A stretch of 64,000 bases of DNA, from assembly GCF_000350225.1 (NCBI RefSeq), contig NW_005179019.1, forward strand, positions 124,001-188,000. The letters run 5' to 3'. Below are positions 44,140 to 54,641 of this stretch, piece after piece. A model generated the notes under the pieces. That model saw only the letters and a program-made list of their open reading frames with translations. It searched no databases and was not told where the DNA came from. Source of the DNA: Chondrus crispus (taxonomy: Eukaryota > Rhodophyta > Florideophyceae > Gigartinales > Gigartinaceae). A program made the translations under genes and the position numbers. Each line of letters starts with the position of its first letter. Within the stretch, counting starts at the first letter, position 1.

Positions 44140-44545
44140 GGCTCAGGCGACGCAGAAATCACGCGGCCTGAGGGAAAGGCGACGCGAGACGAAGGTAGGC
44201 CGCCTTGCTACCAAGCGCAAGATGTTGGACTTTCCCGCCAGTGAAAGCCCTTGCCGTCTGCCTGGTCCGAGCCATGTCGCACAGAGAGTACCGCCCGAAG
44301 GACCACAGACCTCTCGTGCGTGGCTCGGAATGCGGCGCGTTTCAAAGAAGTCCCGGAACGGGAACAGAAAGACACAGATGCTCAGGCGACGCGGAGACCA
44401 CGCGGCCTGAGGCTCAGACGGCGTTGGACGATTAGCGGCCGGAGGCTCGGGAGACGCGAAGACCATGCGACCCGAGGCTACGGTGACGCTGAACGTGAAA
44501 ACCACAAGTTCGGGCGACGCGGAGACCACACCGCCCGAAGTTGAG
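44140..44545 (+). repeat. Degenerate GC-rich repeats in the 3' part of element D
   Basis: At least four diverged copies of a unit like GGCGACGCGGAGACCACGCG followed by GCCTGAGG occur near 44146, 44384, 44450 and 44514. Spacing is irregular. The open antisense frame of about 219 codons over this area is a by-product of the repeat composition. Confidence 0.6.
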
Positions 44546-44773
44546 GTTGAAGTGCCGGAGGCTGCGCGAGAAAGAAACGATGGGAGCGTAGTCGGTGCAA
44601 GACGGCGGTGGAGCGGATGAAGTGGTGTAGAGCGAGGACCGCGTAGAGGAAGGCGGTGCGGTGGAAAGGTGGAGAGACGGTGGCCGGGGGGGCCAGAGCG
44701 GTCACGCGAGGAAGCGGGGCCAGTATATTTAGGTGCAACGGCAGCCCCGTGGGCTGCCCTGGCGAGGGGGTCA

Positions 44774-45043
44774 TGTGAGATATTTTTAGGGAAAATTTGC
44801 ATTTTACTGTAGAGGGAGATTTTATTCTGTAGTCCGAGATTTTATTTGAATTTTAGAGAAGCGCACGCGGACGGCCCGGTGGAGTCCAGGCCGGACGCGT
44901 GGACGCTTCTGGATGGAATTTCGTAGAAATTAAAGAGAGAGGGTGACGGGCGCTGCGGGGAAAAAGGGGAGAAGACACTCGGCCGACCCTCACCACGGAA
45001 CGGCACGCTCCCTAAAACCGCCTCCCCCATTTCACCGACAACA
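44774..45043 (+). repeat. 3' LTR of element D
   Basis: 270 bp, ends ...GACAACA and is followed by AACCC. About ten differences from the 5' LTR by eye. Confidence 0.93.
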
Positions 45044-45048
45044 AACCC

Positions 45049-45610
45049 CTTGCGATAAAAGACCGCGTCAGGATTCTCTTTGGACTTGCGTATCTTTATT
45101 GCAATTCCATCTATTGCCCAAACACATCCATTCAAAGGATTTGGTTTCTTTCTAGAAAGCTTGTATTGAATAGAATATTGATGTAGCTCATCCGTCGATC
45201 TTGGAATGACAAAACCTGTGAAAACTTTTCCAGCCCCTCTTTCAGGATAAAGTCCTCATTGCGTCGTTGACTCGAAAATTCTTACAAGATCCCACGTTTT
45301 GGCACCTGCTAATAATATAGCACAACTGCCAACCGTGCCTCCTCAGAGATCGTATAATGACGACACCTTATTCCAGCGTTGACGTCCTTTTTCCAGAATG
45401 GTCTGACTTTATCTGCGAGCTTTTGGGAAGCTTCTCGTGACATACGAAATGCTCCCATGAAACCCTTGTCGATGAATAAAGATGTAACGGAATAGAACGT
45501 CATATGCTGACCGATAGGGTGGGAGAGAACTTTGTGCCCCCACTTCTGACGCTCTCGAACCGTCAATGGAGAGGAAAAGTGGTTGATGCAATGGCGCCAC
45601 AGAACTCGAG
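45049..45610 (-). pseudogene. PIF/Harbinger transposase, N-terminal half
   Basis: Minus strand, running into element D. Reads RQKWGH, then a helical segment FRMSREASQKLADKV and ISEEARLAVVLYY typical of the HARBI1 N-terminal domain, and GCVWAIDGIAIKIR with the first catalytic Asp, ending FYRKG at the insertion. The two segments are in different frames, so at least one frameshift is present in this half. The transposase text resumes at 38463 with FYAVN when element D and one AACCC copy are discounted, proving that D entered an existing transposon gene. Transposon ends were not found. Confidence 0.8.
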
Positions 45611-46195
45611 AACGAAAAATGCATACAGGTGTTTGTTCGATTTCGCCACAGCCTGCTGGCCATCACGATACATGGCCGATAAATATGGCAACCGATCTGT
45701 GTGTAACATGTGGTAAGGTTCAAGACCTGGAGGGATGAGCAGAATTGAGGAGACTGTAGACGGCCGTCGAACAGTTTCAATCGAAACTTTAACAGTGCTG
45801 TAGCCTTGTGATCTGTAAAGCTTGATCGCTCATGAGGCTACTTTGAGCAAACCCAAAGGGTTTGCTCTGGGTTTGCTCAAAGTAGCCCTTGACAGAGAGT
45901 GGGAGGTCAAAGGGTGTGAAACTGTGACTGGCGTACAGTCCGTCTTCCATCCTGAGAATGAGTGGGAGAACAGGCTACGTATCTACTGTGTAGACTCGCT
46001 TGGTCTGGAAGAGTTCTACATTGTGCTTCTGAAGGAGCATCGGGCATTCACAAATGACATGCAGTTTGCAGGGAGCCTCGAGAATTTATTGAATGTCTAA
46101 CAAGATTGGCCAATAACGATGTATGTGATGGCAGTACCAATTCTTTTTGCTCGCGTCTTGCACATTGTAGGAGAGACTCAAGACCCTAGTCGTGT
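45611..46195. other. Unassigned stretch with a 20-bp perfect inverted repeat
   Basis: No recognised gene; a plus-strand ORF at 45822-46100 begins inside the hairpin and has no family. Perfect inverted repeat arms 45836-45855 and 45868-45887 (GGCTACTTTGAGCAAACCCA and complement) with a 12-base loop that itself repeats GGGTTTGCTC. Confidence 0.6.
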
Positions 46196-46265
46196 TTACT
46201 GAGGGAACGAGCGACGACGGTGTTAAATACAATGGAGGGGCTATGTACAATTGTAAGATATGACA
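46196..46265 (+). repeat. 70-bp direct repeat flanking the Copia relic, left copy
   Basis: Close to 90% identical by eye to 50951-51020 and in the same orientation (GAGCGACGACGGTGTTAAAT in both). The pair brackets the Copia relic, so they may be remnants of its LTRs or of the sequence it entered; outside 70 bp the two loci do not align. Confidence 0.7.
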
Positions 46266-46379
46266 GGGAGCGGAGGATAGTCGGTGGCTGCATCAAGCGG
46301 AAAACATTAAGATACGACAGTCGCCGCGCTTGTTGGTGGTGTGGAGGATATCTGGAGCGTGGAAAGTTGGTGAGTGAAG

Positions 46380-46475
46380 ATCGTGGGTTTGAGGCGTTTT
46401 GTGAGACAGCAGGCAGGGCTAATAACCCTGCTGACTATCTCACAAAACGTGAAGATCCCATCTCGAGATAATATC
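46380..46475 (+). pseudogene. Plus-strand Copia RNase H C-terminal fragment
   Basis: Encodes AGRANNPADYLTKRED; NPAD-LTK is the C-terminal signature of Copia RNase H. It is on the opposite strand to the adjacent Copia relic and is joined to it through a perfect 19-bp inverted repeat (46449-46467 / 46479-46497), so two Copia 3' ends meet tail to tail here. Confidence 0.55.
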
Positions 46476-46497
46476 TCGCTCGAGATGGGATCTTCAC
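46395..46497. repeat. Two adjacent hairpins at the Copia junction
   Basis: Hairpin one: 46395-46406 with 46438-46449 (CGTTTTGTGAGA) plus inner CAGCAGG / CCTGCTG. Hairpin two: 46449-46467 with 46479-46497, 19 bp perfect, 11-base loop. Both lie exactly between the plus-strand and minus-strand Copia fragments. Confidence 0.85.
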
Positions 46498-49400
46498 AGT
46501 GGTGATTCGCTTGCGAAGGACTTGCTCATTGACGTAGTGGTATTTGACATCAATGTGCTTAGATTTGAGGGTGGGCTGTGGGGATTTGGCAGTGGTGATT
46601 GTGCCAGCGTTATCAATGTGAAGGGGAGTTGGGATGGAGGGGTCGAGGGCACGAAAGTCGTGAAGGAGGTTCCAGAGACGGTTCGTGTGTTGTGATGCAT
46701 GGAAGGCGGATATGTACTCCGCTTCCCATGTAGATGAGGCAATTAATGTCTGGCTTTTCGATTGCCAGGCTATTGGTCCGTGTCGCCAGAAGGCGACAAA
46801 GCCGGATGTGGATCGGCGAGTGTAGAGGCACGAAGCATAGTCCGAGTCAGAATATGCGAGGAGGGGTTGGGATGGTGTGGGATTTGTGTATGTAATGCCA
46901 TGAGCGGGGGTGTGACGGAGGTAGCTGAGGACTCGCTGGACGGCGTGCCAGTGACGTTGGAATGGATCGTGGGAGTACCGCCAGAGGAGACCTGTGATGA
47001 ACGCGAGGTCTGGTCGGGGCTGTCGGCGAGGTATCGGAGAGAGCCGATGGCTGCCGAGTAAGGGGTGGAGGGTAGTATTTTGGCCTCGTCTGGGTGGCGT
47101 GCAGAGATGAACGTGGTGTCGTGTGGGGTTGGGCTTGGGTTTCATGCTTCCATGTTGAACCGTTTAAGAATTTCTGCAATAAATGCAGGTTGGCTGATGG
47201 AGATGGAGGTGGGTGCGCCGTCCACTTTCCATCCCAGGAGGTGAGGAACGGGCAAAGATTCTTGACGGTGTAGCGGAAGGCGAGCTTGTTGCGTGTGGCG
47301 TCAAGTAGGACGGTAGTTGCTGATGGCGAGGAAGTCGTCGATGGTGATCACAAAAGGACGAAGTGGGAGTTGCAGTCACTTAGGGGCATGAAGGTGCAGC
47401 TGTCGCTGGTGAGGCGTCTGAAGTTCCACAGTTTGAGATTGTTGGCGAGGCCTGAGGTGAATATTTTGCAGGCTTGTTTAGTGCCGTAGATTTTGCCTGT
47501 GAGTACACCAACGTGTCCAGGGTGTTTGTGTGATCTGTCAAATGGGGAGGTTGGTGCACGTATATTATCTCTTCTGGACCGAGGATCTCATGGATGAATG
47601 CGGACTCTAGGTCCCAGTGTTCAGCGATAAGTGGGGTGCCGGCGGTGAGGGCGAGGGCACAGTGGACGGCATCCCGGTCGGCGACAGGGCTCGAGATGTT
47701 GTCATGGTCGTAGTGGACGTGGGGGATTTGTTTGTCGCCGCGAGCTGTGCATCGCGTTTTTCGGGAGACGACCTTGCCAGCTTCGTTGTGTTTGAGACGC
47801 AACGTGAATTTAAGCAGGAGAACTGTGGCTTGAGGGGGTAGGGAGGATTTGGGGATGTACGAGAGTGTGCCGTGTTTTTCCAGGCTGGCGAGTTCAGCGT
47901 TCCATGATTGTTCCCATAGGTGGGAGTCTGGTGTTTGTCGTACCGCGCGATAGGAGCGTGGATTAGTTGCCGTTTCGCCGGGTTCGGCGTTGTGGTTCAG
48001 GTTGTTAAGGCAGGATGTGGGCATGGACATGAGGGGTTCGATGTGATCATCGAGTGTTATAGTGGCAGTACAGTTCTTGGTGTAGATAAGTAGAACGGTG
48101 GTGCTGTGCCGTTTGGGAGTTGGGGGGAGGTGGTTTCTTGATTGCATGGACACGGGATCGCAGTGGGGGTCGTACGATATAAAATCGGAAGCACGAAAGT
48201 GAGTGGTTTTCTTGGTGATGAGGTTCCATGTGACGTTGTGGGTGGTGTCTGAACGGTATCGGTAGGGGTGGAGTTGTGGGCGGGGTTGGAGCTTGGTTTT
48301 GGGGCAGGGTTGGTCACGTACCCGTGTTGACCGAAGGGTAGTAGGGTGGTGATGTTAGCTGGTGTGGGGGACCAGAGGAGCTCTGAGAGTTGTGTGTGTG
48401 AGCGATGGGGGGTCTGGTTGTATTTGTCTAAGTAGTCACGAGCAGCGTATTCCCAGAATTGTGGTGGCATGTCTGAGGAGGACACTGCCGCGCGGACGTG
48501 TTCAAAGAGTGTGCGGTTGGTTCTCTCGGCAAGGGAGTTTTCTTGCGGAGTGTGGGGGATGGTGGTGTGTAGGGTGATGTGTTGGTTGGCGTAGTAGGCG
48601 CGGAGGTCATGTGAGATGTACTCTTTGGCGTTGTCGCTTGTGACAAGACGGACCGTGTGTCCTTGCAGGGGTTTGATCGACGCTAAAACCTTTTTGATGT
48701 CGAGGGCGGCCAGTGCGCGTGTTGGGTGGAAGGAGGCAAAGAGTTTGCGGGTGCCTTCATCTATGAAGGTTATCATGTAGCGGTTGTTGTTGGGGGGAGA
48801 GGTGTGATGGGGTCGCACATGTCGGTGTGACTGTGCTGGCCGGGATGTGCCTGACGAGGGTGGCTGCCGAATGGAGAGCGGGAATTCTTTCGGACAAGAC
48901 ATCCGGTGTACGTGAGGCGGGCTGGTGGGGACTTGAGGGTTGAAGGTAGTCCGGGGGCTAGGTTGTGTGTGGCCATGTGGTGTAATTTTTTTGGGTGTAT
49001 GTGGCCCAGTTTGAGATGGAAGTTGTGGTGGATGAGGTCGGAGGCGGAGGGCTGTTTAGTGAGGGGGGCAGTGATGGTTGGCGGGGTTTGAGGGGTGTTT
49101 TTGAGGATGGTGCGGAGTGTTTGATCATTGAGAGTGTCAACGGGGAAGCCGGAGACTGTTGCGGGATTTCTGTTTTGGGAGAGGGGCGGAGGATCGGGGT
49201 TTGGAGAATTAGAAGTATGATGTGATGGTGGGGGAGGCTTCATGAGGTTGGAATGTGTAATGGGGGGATGTGGAAGAGGTGGGTATCTGGACATGATAGA
49301 GTCCTCGTCGTAATTTGGCGATGATGGAGGAGGAGGGCGGGGGTGAGAGAGGACAGCAAATATATGTACTGTCTTTCTGAAAATTGTGTCAACGTGTGTG

Positions 49401-50950
49401 GATAGTTGTGGTATAGAGAGGAGACTGTGTTTGATATGGGGCGTCACGATGGCTCAGCGGATTGGGATGGAGGCCGCGCGGGCTGGGGGAGGGTTGGTGT
49501 GTTGGTGTAAGGTCAGGGATCCCTGATGAGATAGGGTGACGGGGAGCCGTCGGCGGTTAGGGTTGAGCCGTAGGAGGATGGCATGTGGGGTGGTGCAGTG
49601 CGGAGGTGTGTGGGATCTGCAGCGGAGTCAAGTACGTACGAGGTGGAAGGTGACTGCGGGATTGGGTCGGATTCGGTATTCCACTTGGTGGGATGGTATT
49701 GGTGTGGTGGGGTTGTAGGGCGAGTGGGGGCTTGTTGCCGGTTGGCGTGGGCGGCGGTGCGAGGGCGTTTAGTGTAGTGTTGGTGGAATGCACTGTGGTG
49801 GACATTTTCACGCATTTTGGATATGCACTCGTCGGTGTCGTGCGACAGGGTGCCGTAGTAGGAGCACTATTTCCCGCGCCAGTGGTTGAGGCGGCGAGCA
49901 TTGAGGTTGCCGCGAGGGGGGTTCTATTAGCGCGGCGGTCGCGGTTGAGGTAGGCGGGCTTGGTTGGCGAGTTGGGGTGCTTGCCTGGACAGGTAATTTT
50001 GTGCGTGAAGGTGGTGTGCCTCTATTTGTTCAAAGGGCATGAGACTGGATTAACCATGCAGGGTCAGGGCGATCGGGTTCTAATCCGGGTGATCACGTAA
50101 GACATCGAGTAGGAACTGTGCCGCGGAGCCTTTGTCCTGTATGCCGGGGTAGTTGATGGCACGCATCCGGGTCCGTATGTTTTTGTGAAGTGTAAGGTAT
50201 TCGAGCATAGGTGTTCCGGGTTTCAGGGTGGTCTTGCGAGCGAGGGCGCTCAGGAGATAGGGGGCATTGCTGGAGTTGGCTGTGGTGATCTCGTGGAGTT
50301 TCTTGCACAAGTCGTGAAGAGCGAGAAGAAGATCTGCGTCGGAGAGGAGAGATCGAACTTCTTCAGAGAGGCTGTGGAAGATCAGCGCCAGGGCAAGACG
50401 TTTCTTGCGGGTGAAGGGGCGGATGTCTGCCGGTTCGGTGGGGAGGAGGGGTCGGTGTCCAGATGTTCGTCTCAATTGTTGATAGAGGCCACGAAGAATA
50501 AATTGTTGTGCCAGTAGCTGAAATTGGTGAGTGTCAGTTGAGTAACGGAGATGCATGGGCTGTCGGGCGTGGGAGAGAGATCCATGTGGAGGGATGGTTG
50601 ATGAGAGTTCTTGAGGTTGTAGGGGGATAGTAGGTCACGGATGGGAGGTGTCTCAGGGGAAGGAACAGCTGAAGTGGAGGAGGGGTGGATCGGCCGTGGG
50701 ACGGTTGGGGTGCTTGTGTGATGTGATGATCGGCCATGGGACGGTTTGGTGAGGGGTGATGGAAAAGAGGATGAATAGAGTGGTCAGTGGAAGCGAAAAA
50801 GGAAAAGGGCCTACCCTCCCCGGTTGGTGTAATTTTAGAAATGGTATAATTCTAATTCTTTGAATTAGTTTTTGATAGATAGTCTACATGTACTCCCTAC
50901 GCGCCGATATCCTGCGAGCAGGGGCTCCAACCGTAAATGAACATCTATTT

Positions 50951-51157
50951 TCACTGAGGGAAGGAGCGACGACGGTGTTAAATACCATGGAGGGGATACG
51001 TACACGTGTAAGATACGACACACAGTATGAATTCTTTGCGGTGCACGCATCGCCAGTGCTAGACGTTTCCGCCGAAAGAAAAAGGAAACAAAAAGAAAGG
51101 TTTCTATTGCAATTCCTGAAAAATATTGAATACATTACAGTATTGGGGTGTGACTGT
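50951..51157 (+). repeat. 70-bp repeat, right copy, continuing into repeat X
   Basis: 50951-51020 repeats 46196-46265. The following 51025-51157 repeats 53823-53958 (GTGCACGCATCGC-like start through GGGGTGTGACTGTA). Repeat X is cut at 51157-51158 by the pogo-like element and continues as repeat Y from 53423. Confidence 0.75.
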
Positions 51158-51158
51158 A

Positions 51159-53420
51159 CCCTTCTCACCGACTCAATTTTGGTCGGTTTAGAATTTTAAA
51201 AAAATCGGTCATTTTGCCCCAGTACTGGCCAGTTTCTCGGTACCAAAAAATCTTTGGTTGGCGGCTCTCCAGGCCATCCGGCTCAATTTGGGCCACCTCC
51301 CCGCGGCACTCTCACCGCAGTTGCGACAGGCCGAGCAAGGTACGCGCCGCGGAGTCGTGCCGATCTCCACGAGAACTCCCTTCGTTCCCCTGCAACCCAA
51401 CCGCCGATCGCCTTGGCCACTGTTTTAGGGGAACATCATCAAGGGAAGCCCAAAAGCTAATCTCTAAGTTGCGCGCAATGCCATCGCCCTTGACAGGCGC
51501 CCTGTTTTCTTTTTCACAATTCAAATTGCTCGACGAAGCACGACTGCGACATACGAAAGCCTTTGAGCTTGCGTCTTCCACATGCGATACACATTTAATG
51601 TTGGAGTTGGCTTGAGAGACTTTCGAAGTCAACACTTCCGCCGCTTGCATTTTACCACCTTTTTGCGTCCTGCTCCATTCATAACCGCCATTTTTGGAGC
51701 TTTGTATCTCGCTCATCAGAATGTTTTGAACTCGATAATCTGACCGAAGGACACAAGATACCTTTTGCAATTGCTCGTGACGCTGGTAGTCTACCATCTG
51801 TTAACTCATGAATTTTAGATTGTAGTCTCATGTTGGTGACCCGTGCGGCCACATTTGTTCTTTGCTCCATAAAAACACTCTCATCACTGCAAGGAGCATC
51901 CTCATGCTCCCCTGTGGACCCATTTGCGGACCCTGAAAATGTCGCGAAATGGACGAAACGATAGTTCATAAGCCACAAGCCACATTTATGAATGAGGCCC
52001 TGGCATCCTCCGGTGAAATGGACTGGTATCCGGCCACGGCCAGTTTGATCCTGTACGCAGTATTTGCCCACGACAAATGGCTCATAGACAGAAGATGGTC
52101 TCGTGTTTCCCTAACTGTGCGCTGGAATGATCGATTGACGAATTGATCACAGGGTTGGAGAATATGCGTTATGTATGCCGGAAGCCGCACAACGATAATA
52201 TTCATCTTTTCGCATGCGTTTATCCACTGTACACCATCCCGGGAGCTGTGACCGTTCACCAAAAGCACAATATGCTTTTCTGGAGACAATGTTTTTCTTG
52301 CATGGTGGTTGATGTGTTCCGCGATTTAACGATAATTTGGCGATCCACAGAACCGTACTTTGTGACGTGGAGAGCGGTTTCTGGCGGAAACCAGCTCTCT
52401 CAGCACAAACAGTGCGGTACGCCCTGCGAATCAGTAAATCTTCCTTGCTCAGCGGTTTCTTCCATGTTCTCACGACGCGCTTCCCTTATGCTAGAATAAA
52501 GAGAGGGGCAATGTTGCCACTGGCAGCCACAGCGATACCCGCGGTGACATGTTTGCCAGAGTCTCGTATGATCCTTCTAGCACCCCCGCTGTGTGTGACA
52601 GCGGAGGCATAGCACCTCACCTTCTTTCCATACTCTCCCAAAACTGCTGTCTTGTCCCAGTTCCAAATTCTGCTTGGCTCAGAAAAAATGCCTGGATAAT
52701 CGCGCTCCACTTGCTATAGTGCCTGCTTCAGAGAGGATATGTGGGACAGGTTTTCAGCGGCCAGACGGGCAGTGGTGACATTCTCAGCTACGCGGTACGC
52801 TAGAGATCGATTCCGGGCACGAAAAGAACGGATTGCATCCGGGGACGGAATCCCGTTCGAATATTTTGCACAGCAATCCGCAGCTATTTTTGCGTGCACT
52901 GTGCTCATAACAGCATTATCAACCGCAAATCTACGCCGCGCGGCATGAAGCGTTCTGTCGACTAAAAGGCGTTCCTCGTCTGCCGACAAAACTGTTGTGC
53001 GGCCAGCATGATTGCCTTCTGGATCTAGCAATTTTTTAGCTCGTCCGTCTCTGAGCTTTCGTATGCCTTTTTTATTCGCGTGGCTGTTGTGCGGGACACG
53101 CCTGTGTCTCGGGATGCTTTGCGTGCGCTTTCACCTCTTTGAATTAACGAAAGAAGCTTGGCGCGGCGAGCACCCTCCTCTCTTCTTTTCGAGATTCTTT
53201 TCTTGTGTGTGAGAGTTTGCGCTCTCATTGACGGTGGCATACTGCCACCGCCGAGCCGAACGTCGCTTACAGAGAAGGAGGGAGGGCTTCGCTGTCGGAG
53301 TGCGCGGTATGAGTTGGTGAGATGGACTGTGGGGATTTTGGGAAGGCGGGGAGGGCAGAGGCTTGTGATTTGGAAGTGGCCCAAATTGAGCCGTGGCCCA
53401 AATTAAGCCGGCGAGAAGGG
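51159..53420 (-). mobile_element. pogo/Tigger-like (Tc1/mariner superfamily) DNA transposon
   Basis: 2262 bp between TA duplications (51157-51158, 53421-53422). Terminal inverted repeats: CCCTTCTCACCGACTCAATT at the left and, reversed, CCCTTCTCGCCGGCTTAATT at the right. Subterminal copies of GGCTCAATTTGGGCCAC occur near 51279 and, inverted, near 53377 and 53394, likely transposase binding sites. An uninterrupted duplicate of the target at 53952-53972 confirms the boundaries and TA target. It encodes a damaged DDE transposase on the minus strand. Confidence 0.9.
51312..53240 (-). pseudogene. pogo/Tigger-like DDE transposase, decayed
   Basis: Starts at ATG 53240 with a basic helix-turn-helix (ASRDTGVSRTTATRIKKAYE), then a CENP-B-like HTH region, then the DDE domain: WNWDKTAV with the first Asp (about 52.66 kb), VLLVNGHSS where the second Asp is Asn (about 52.25 kb), and LQPCDQFVNRSF with the third Asp (about 52.16 kb), then a variable C-terminal tail. 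At least one frameshift near 53.03 kb, stops before QVERDYPG (about 52.71 kb) and after LFILA (about 52.49 kb), and more frameshifts before the second catalytic motif. Non-functional. Confidence 0.85.
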
Positions 53421-53422
53421 TA

Positions 53423-53530
53423 CAGTATAAACCTTTCAGGCGGGTTGGCGCCAAGACTTCGGTTCAAGTTATGACCTGAACAGTATCCAAGGGTACACCT
53501 CTGCGAACAGCCGTGCGGACAGCACCACCC
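53423..53530 (+). repeat. Repeat Y, first copy
   Basis: Begins CAGTATAAACCTTTC and recurs at 53961-54069. Together with repeat X it forms one duplicated unit, here split by the pogo-like element. Confidence 0.8.
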
Positions 53531-53792
53531 CGTTCCCTTCACACCCCGTTCCCCTCACACTCCGTTCCCCTCATCAAGAGAACTGAACACGTGTACTTTA
53601 CTACTTTACGGAAAAGTTCAGCACCACCCCGTTCCCCTCACACCCCGTTCCCCCTATAAGGAGAAGTGAACACGTGTACTTTACTACTTTACAGAAGGAA
53701 AGTTCAGCACCACCCCGTTCCCCCTCACACCCCGCTCCCCTCATAAGGAGAAGTAAACACGTGTACTTTACAGAAAAAAGTGAACACGTGTA
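53520..53792 (+). repeat. Tandem array, three units of 85-99 bp
   Basis: Units start at 53520, 53619 and 53705 with CAGCACCACCCCGTTCCC and contain GAACACGTGTACTTTACTAC. Each unit has internal repeats of CCCCGTTCCCCTCACAC. The E-box-like CACGTG is present in every unit. Confidence 0.85.
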
Positions 53793-53822
53793 ATAACGAG
53801 TCCCCTTTTTTCTTGCTTACAC

Positions 53823-54069
53823 CTAGATTCTTTGCGATGCACGCATCGCGAGTCCTAGACGTTTCCGCGGAAAGGAAAAGGAAACAAAAGAAATTTTTCT
53901 ATTGTCTATTGCAGTTCCTGAGAAAGATTGAATACATTACAGTATTGGGGTGTGACTGTACAGTATAAACCTTTCGGGCGGGTTGGCGCGAAGACTTCGG
54001 TTCAACTTATGACCTGAACAGTACCCTTCGAAGGGTACACTTCTGCGAACAGCCGTGCGGACAGCACCA
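53823..54069 (+). repeat. Duplicate X-Y unit with uninterrupted pogo target site
   Basis: 53823-53958 matches 51025-51157 and 53961-54069 matches 53423-53530, with the single TA at 53959-53960 joining them. It contains an 18-bp perfect palindrome GTACCCTTCGAAGGGTAC at 54021-54038 that is not preserved in the other copy. Confidence 0.85.
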
Positions 54070-54641
54070 CGCCGTTCCCCTCATAAAGAGAAGTGAACAC
54101 ACCTTATCCCTCTTTTCGCCTTTCCCCATCTCCTGTTCTTCGTTCATCATTTCGCCCTTGCTGAGGCATGAACAATGCCGAATCCTCGCAAATTATCTCT
54201 GGTGCTCTCATTTTTTCAACTTTTCCGCCGATCAACATGCCTCGGATGACCCCAATGAACATTGGGGGTTATATGATCCATGTTCGGAATGGGGGAATAT
54301 GTGTTACATCAGAGAAGTAAAGAGTGTCATGCAAGACTTAATGATGACATTCCGTGATGCAGTTGCACCGTAGCTTCCATTCATAAGCCAAAACAGACGC
54401 TCTGTCAGATCGAAGAGTAAGCTCGGCTCTACAGCTTGGATTAAAAGTAGTAATGCTCAAGGCTGTGGTATTTCTGAGGGGAGACAAAGTGAACGGAGTA
54501 ATAGTTCGAACCAGAGTGTTAGTTGGACGATAGGTAGTGGCAGGGATAAAGAACATGACTTCGAGGATGCATGGCCGGCCAGAGGGTTTGAGGAGATGAC
54601 GCAACAAAGCCCTGTGAATGAAACCAAAACATACACGTTTA
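54070..54641. other. Unassigned stretch
   Basis: Short ORFs on both strands begin at non-ATG codons and match nothing I recognise. It may hold the 3' flank of the minus-strand coding sequence at 54642-55861. Confidence 0.4.

Larger units (their letters stand above)
38469..45043 (+). mobile_element. Element D: Ty3/Gypsy retrotransposon of a second family, broken
   Basis: 6575 bp with 269/270-bp LTRs (TGTGAG...GACAACA) and perfect AACCC duplications (38464-38468, 45044-45048). Single gag-pol region with two CCHC knuckles (CSYCKEPGHSATRC, CPTCGKIGHTTETC), protease, RT (FCVDYRELN, YLDDVV), RNase H and integrase; no chromodomain seen. Broken, about three breaks. LTRs differ by 3-4% by eye, so it is moderately old. 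It is inserted in the Harbinger transposase gene. The 3' part after integrase is non-coding with degenerate GC-rich repeats. Confidence 0.93.
46266..50950 (-). mobile_element. Ty1/Copia retrotransposon relic, broken
   Basis: Minus strand, order gag (about 50.74-50.08 kb, UBN2-like), protease region (about 49.8-49.3), integrase (49.1-48.4 kb; HHNFHLKLGH, DNAKEYIS, PHTPQENSLAER), reverse transcriptase N-terminal part (48.0-47.4 kb; WDLESAFIHE), RNase H (47.1-46.5 kb; LAYSDSDYAS, KHIDVKYHYV). Integrase before RT is the Copia order. The RT core appears shortened. Heavily broken, around ten breaks, so old. LTRs could not be defined; the outer limits given are those of the flanking 70-bp repeats. 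Confidence 0.85.

Noticed and set aside
44143-44802. 219-codon minus-strand ORF at the end of element D
   Set aside because: Pro/Arg-rich product of the GC-rich degenerate repeats, running into the LTR.
46196-51020. 70-bp direct repeats as complete LTRs of the Copia relic
   Set aside because: Too short, no TG...CA ends, no clear target duplication; recorded only as flanking repeats.
53520-53792. CRISPR-like array
   Set aside because: Units are contiguous tandem repeats without unique spacers, in a eukaryotic context.
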